This document shows, in pieces, positions 35,489-37,545 of a DNA stretch of 37,545 bases. The position numbers and the translations under genes were made by a program. The stretch lies in NCBI GenBank assembly GCA_031264185.1, contig JAISEL010000047.1:1-37545 (forward strand), written 5' to 3'. How positions within the stretch are numbered: the stretch's first letter is position 1; the number at the start of each line of letters is the position of its first letter. The notes below the pieces were generated by a model, which saw only the letters and a list, made by a program, of their open reading frames with translations, did not search any database and was not told where the DNA came from. Source of the DNA: Deltaproteobacteria bacterium. Lineage in GTDB: Bacteria; Desulfobacterota; Desulfarculia; Adiutricales; Adiutricaceae.

Positions 35489-36962
35489 AAAATCTCCTGA
35501 AAAGTTTTTTGGTTTTTCGACTGATTTTCGGTTTTCGATCGATTTTGGCCTTTCGTCCGGACAGCCGCTTGGTCACTTTGCCGGCCGGTTTAAAGGTCCT
35601 TTGCCGGCGTGAGGATTTGGACCTGATCGAGGATTTTATATTTTTAAACGGCAGACGGCATTGAAGGAATTTTAGTGGATCTATTGAGGTCAAGGTCGAT
35701 TCTGCGGCAGCCATCCGGTCAGTCAGCTCAGCAGGGTCCGCTATTTCTGTATATTCATCCTCATCGAAATCCCCGGAGTCATCTGCCTCATTGTCCTCAT
35801 CTCCATTGAGATCCATTGAGTCCTCATTATCCTCGAAATCTTCAGAATCTTTAATGAAATCCTCAGAGTCTTCATCCTCCTCGAAATCCTCTGAATCATC
35901 TTCCTCTAGCAGGCGGTTAACCGTGACCATGGCGAACCGGAGGACTTTATCCTGAAAATAATAGCCTGGCTGGATTATGTCCAGGACAGCGCCGTCAGGG
36001 TAATCGTAATCGGACTCTTGATGGCAGGAGCAGTGGATTTGGGAGTCAAAAGGCACGTCCGTCTCATTAATGATCTTAAGGCCCAGTTCCTCCAGAAAAC
36101 TCTCCATTTTGTGGGCCAGAATTTCGGTTGCCTGAATTTTGACGCTCTTATTTAGCCACATAAAAAAATTGTCACAGAAATCCAGAAGTTTAGCGCTCGG
36201 GAGTTTTTCCTCTGACTGCATGGATTTCAGGATTTCTTCCTGACTGCTGATCAGATATTCCAAAGCCTGTTGGGAACGGCGCTCCCGTCGGCCGGCCTGG
36301 GTTAATTTTTCGTCCAGGGACTCCAGAGCAGTCAGGGATTTGGTCAGCAGAGCGGCGGACTGACTGACGGAAACGGAAATTTCCTGACTTAACTCATCCA
36401 AGGTGGTCAGAAAAATCTGATTTTCCCCTGTTATTCCGAGTAATTTCGTCAGATTCCCGGCGGTGGCCAGTTTTTCCGGACCGAGATAGTCGCGGACTTT
36501 ATCCAAAGCTTCCAGAACCTGCTCCGAACTTTGGGTCAGCAGTTCGGTCAACTGAGAATAGACCGATGACAAAGAGGTCCTAAAAACCTCCCAATTAGCC
36601 AGGAGAGAAGATTTCAGGCTCAGATCAAGGTTGCCCACGGTCAGGTGGAATTTTTCCAAATTAGCGGCCAGACTTGCGGACAATTGGGAACGGCTGGCCA
36701 GGAGGGCTGAACGGAGCGAAACGCTGTTCGCCTCCAGCGTTTTTAAGAGTTTTTGTTCATTGGCCCTTAAAATTGAAGCCAAATCAGCCGGGTTTTCCAA
36801 GATCGACTGCTCTGGTTTTTCAGCCAGCTTCTGGGGGGATGTCTGGTCAAAATGGCCATCGTTTGACACGGGCTGAAAGCCCTCAGAGATATCCGGCAGT
36901 TTTTTTGACCGGATTTTTTTGATTTTCAGGAAGGCCGATATTTTTTTCAAAAATTCCAGCAT
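35343..36962 (-). CDS. Coiled-coil protein with GrpE-like C-terminal domain, acidic and basic tails
   Basis: The 539-residue protein has a basic amphipathic start, a long helical region likely to form coiled coils (about 60-250), and a GrpE-like domain (about 255-352). The match is best at ELGLKIINETDVPFDSQIHCS and DIIQPGYYFQDKVLRFAMVTVNR, which parallel the GrpE beta-wing that opens Hsp70 for nucleotide exchange. An acidic stretch follows (353-405, with DSEDF repeats), then a strongly basic one (about 440-490). The last 49 codons overlap the J-like gene in another frame, so the tail may be a read-on extension. A typical GrpE is about 200 residues; this one has lengthened at both ends. It is the first gene of the Hsp70 cassette. 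Confidence 0.78.
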   Translation of the reverse strand: MLEFLKKISAFLKIKKIRSKKLPDISEGFQPVSNDGHFDQTSPQKLAEKPEQSILENPADLASILRANEQKLLKTLEANSVSLRSALLASRSQLSASLAANLEKFHLTVGNLDLSLKSSLLANWEVFRTSLSSVYSQLTELLTQSSEQVLEALDKVRDYLGPEKLATAGNLTKLLGITGENQIFLTTLDELSQEISVSVSQSAALLTKSLTALESLDEKLTQAGRRERRSQQALEYLISSQEEILKSMQSEEKLPSAKLLDFCDNFFMWLNKSVKIQATEILAHKMESFLEELGLKIINETDVPFDSQIHCSCHQESDYDYPDGAVLDIIQPGYYFQDKVLRFAMVTVNRLLEEDDSEDFEEDEDSEDFIKDSEDFEDNEDSMDLNGDEDNEADDSGDFDEDEYTEIADPAELTDRMAAAESTLTSIDPLKFLQCRLPFKNIKSSIRSKSSRRQRTFKPAGKVTKRLSGRKAKIDRKPKISRKTKKLFRRFYVPFLLQNPESQPWIIQRKGPRGLCPAGPALSSGTFSGQIPQNSISLR

Positions 36963-37285
36963 AAACTATCCGCAGAGTTTTAGTCCAGAAATAAAATTAT
37001 AATAAAAACAACACTTTACTCCTCTGAAAAACTTCATTCATCAGGCGATGAAAAGTCTTGGAGTCAAATTTTAGCTGAAACTGGCCGGAGAATTTAGAAT
37101 TCTGAACAAAAAAACAATACAGGAAAACCGGAAAAAGTCAACAGCCCCTGAAGGTCACGAAGGTCACCCTGAAGAACTAAAAATCCGTTATAAAACCGCT
37201 AATTTTTATGGGCCGACGTGAATTTTGCGACTTGTCAGCCGGCTTTAGCGGCAGTTTTCCGGAAAGTTTGAAAGTCTAAAATCAC
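36963..37285. other. Intergenic region upstream of the Hsp70 cassette
   Basis: This AT-rich spacer contains TATAAT on the minus strand near 37000, but without a good -35 at 16-18 bases, so the cassette promoter is not settled. No heat-shock CIRCE inverted repeat or clear sigma-32 motif was seen. No gene is supported here. Confidence 0.4.
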
Positions 37286-37314
37286 TTGACAAATTTTTTC
37301 CTTTAAAGGATAAT
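37286..37314 (+). promoter_or_regulatory. Strong sigma-70 promoter at the right edge
   Basis: TTGACA (37286-37291), a 17-base spacer and GATAAT (37309-37314) direct transcription toward the window edge, starting near 37321. The transcript would run through about 160 nt into the CT repeat. It is divergent from the Hsp70 cassette. The gene it serves lies at or beyond the edge. Confidence 0.65.
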
Positions 37315-37467
37315 AAAAAAAATATTTTTTTCTTGGCAGTCAATCTGACTGGAGAGTTTGATTCGAAAAATCCGGTTTGCGGTAAATATTATTAATTTAG
37401 ATTATTTTTTATGATTTTAGTTATGAACAAATATACAGGAAATATTTCAGTTTTGATCAATCAGAGT

Positions 37468-37541
<74 letters not shown>

Positions 37542-37545
37542 ATAA

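Noticed and set aside
37350-37362. GGAGAGTTTGAT resembles the 5' end of 16S rRNA after a strong promoter
   Set aside because: The similarity stops after about a dozen bases; the following sequence has none of the conserved 16S start (TGGCTCAG).

Overview
The window looks like chromosomal DNA from a Deltaproteobacteria/Desulfobacterota-type Gram-negative. The main clue is the minus-strand run ftsH-folP-cdaA-(small orf)-cdaR-glmM, an order I associate with that group. Two PilT-type retraction ATPases, a periplasmic HtrA protease and a GH57-plus-GlgA pair fit the same picture. Coding density is low: about 1.3 kb (155-1425), 1.9 kb (10215-12151) and 1.3 kb (16274-17536) hold no recognisable protein gene. 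No tRNA, rRNA, CRISPR array or intact transposon was found. Low density with GC-rich, non-coding filler would fit a host-associated lineage in early genome decay, but this is inference.

Layout. (1) 1-1425: the probable 3' end of an unidentified gene, then intergenic sequence with a 22-bp palindrome, a terminator-like hairpin and a 30-bp tandem duplication. (2) 1426-10100, minus strand: infA with its own promoter, then a promoter feeding ftsH, folP, cdaA, a 69-codon frame, cdaR, glmM and creD. CdaA, CdaR and GlmM are the c-di-AMP synthase, its membrane regulator and the peptidoglycan-precursor enzyme. The small frame is joined by ATGA overlaps to both cdaA and cdaR. (3) 12152-13708, minus strand: a GntR/UTRA regulator and a corrinoid-protein homologue that has lost the cobalt-ligating histidine. 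(4) 14200-16217, plus strand: a DUF1844 protein and HtrA, closed by a strong terminator. (5) 16500-17840: two diverged copies of a consensus sigma-70 promoter, inverted repeats and a small Xre-type repressor. (6) 17865-24803, minus strand: a hybrid histidine kinase whose HPt domain lacks its phospho-histidine, a GH57/DUF3536 glycosidase and glycogen synthase. (7) 25371-31454, plus strand: glnS with its promoter, then pilT, a second pilT-like ATPase, a zinc-ribbon protein and a NYN/OST-HTH protein in a tight cluster. (8) 31678-36962, minus strand: a compact non-canonical Hsp70 cassette. (9) 37286-37545: a strong promoter, a sigma-54-like site and a 57-base CT repeat at the window edge.

The most interesting unit is the cassette at 31678-36962. 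It encodes a coiled-coil protein ending in a GrpE-like domain plus acidic and basic tails, a J-like protein with PPE in place of HPD, a DnaK-like ATPase, and an unknown protein with a 57-residue tail made of Asp, Glu and Tyr with a single Gly. The last three genes are joined by one-base stop/start overlaps. I read it as a dedicated chaperone machine separate from the housekeeping DnaK system, with function unknown. The second is the CT-repeat locus at the right edge, which may be phase-variable.
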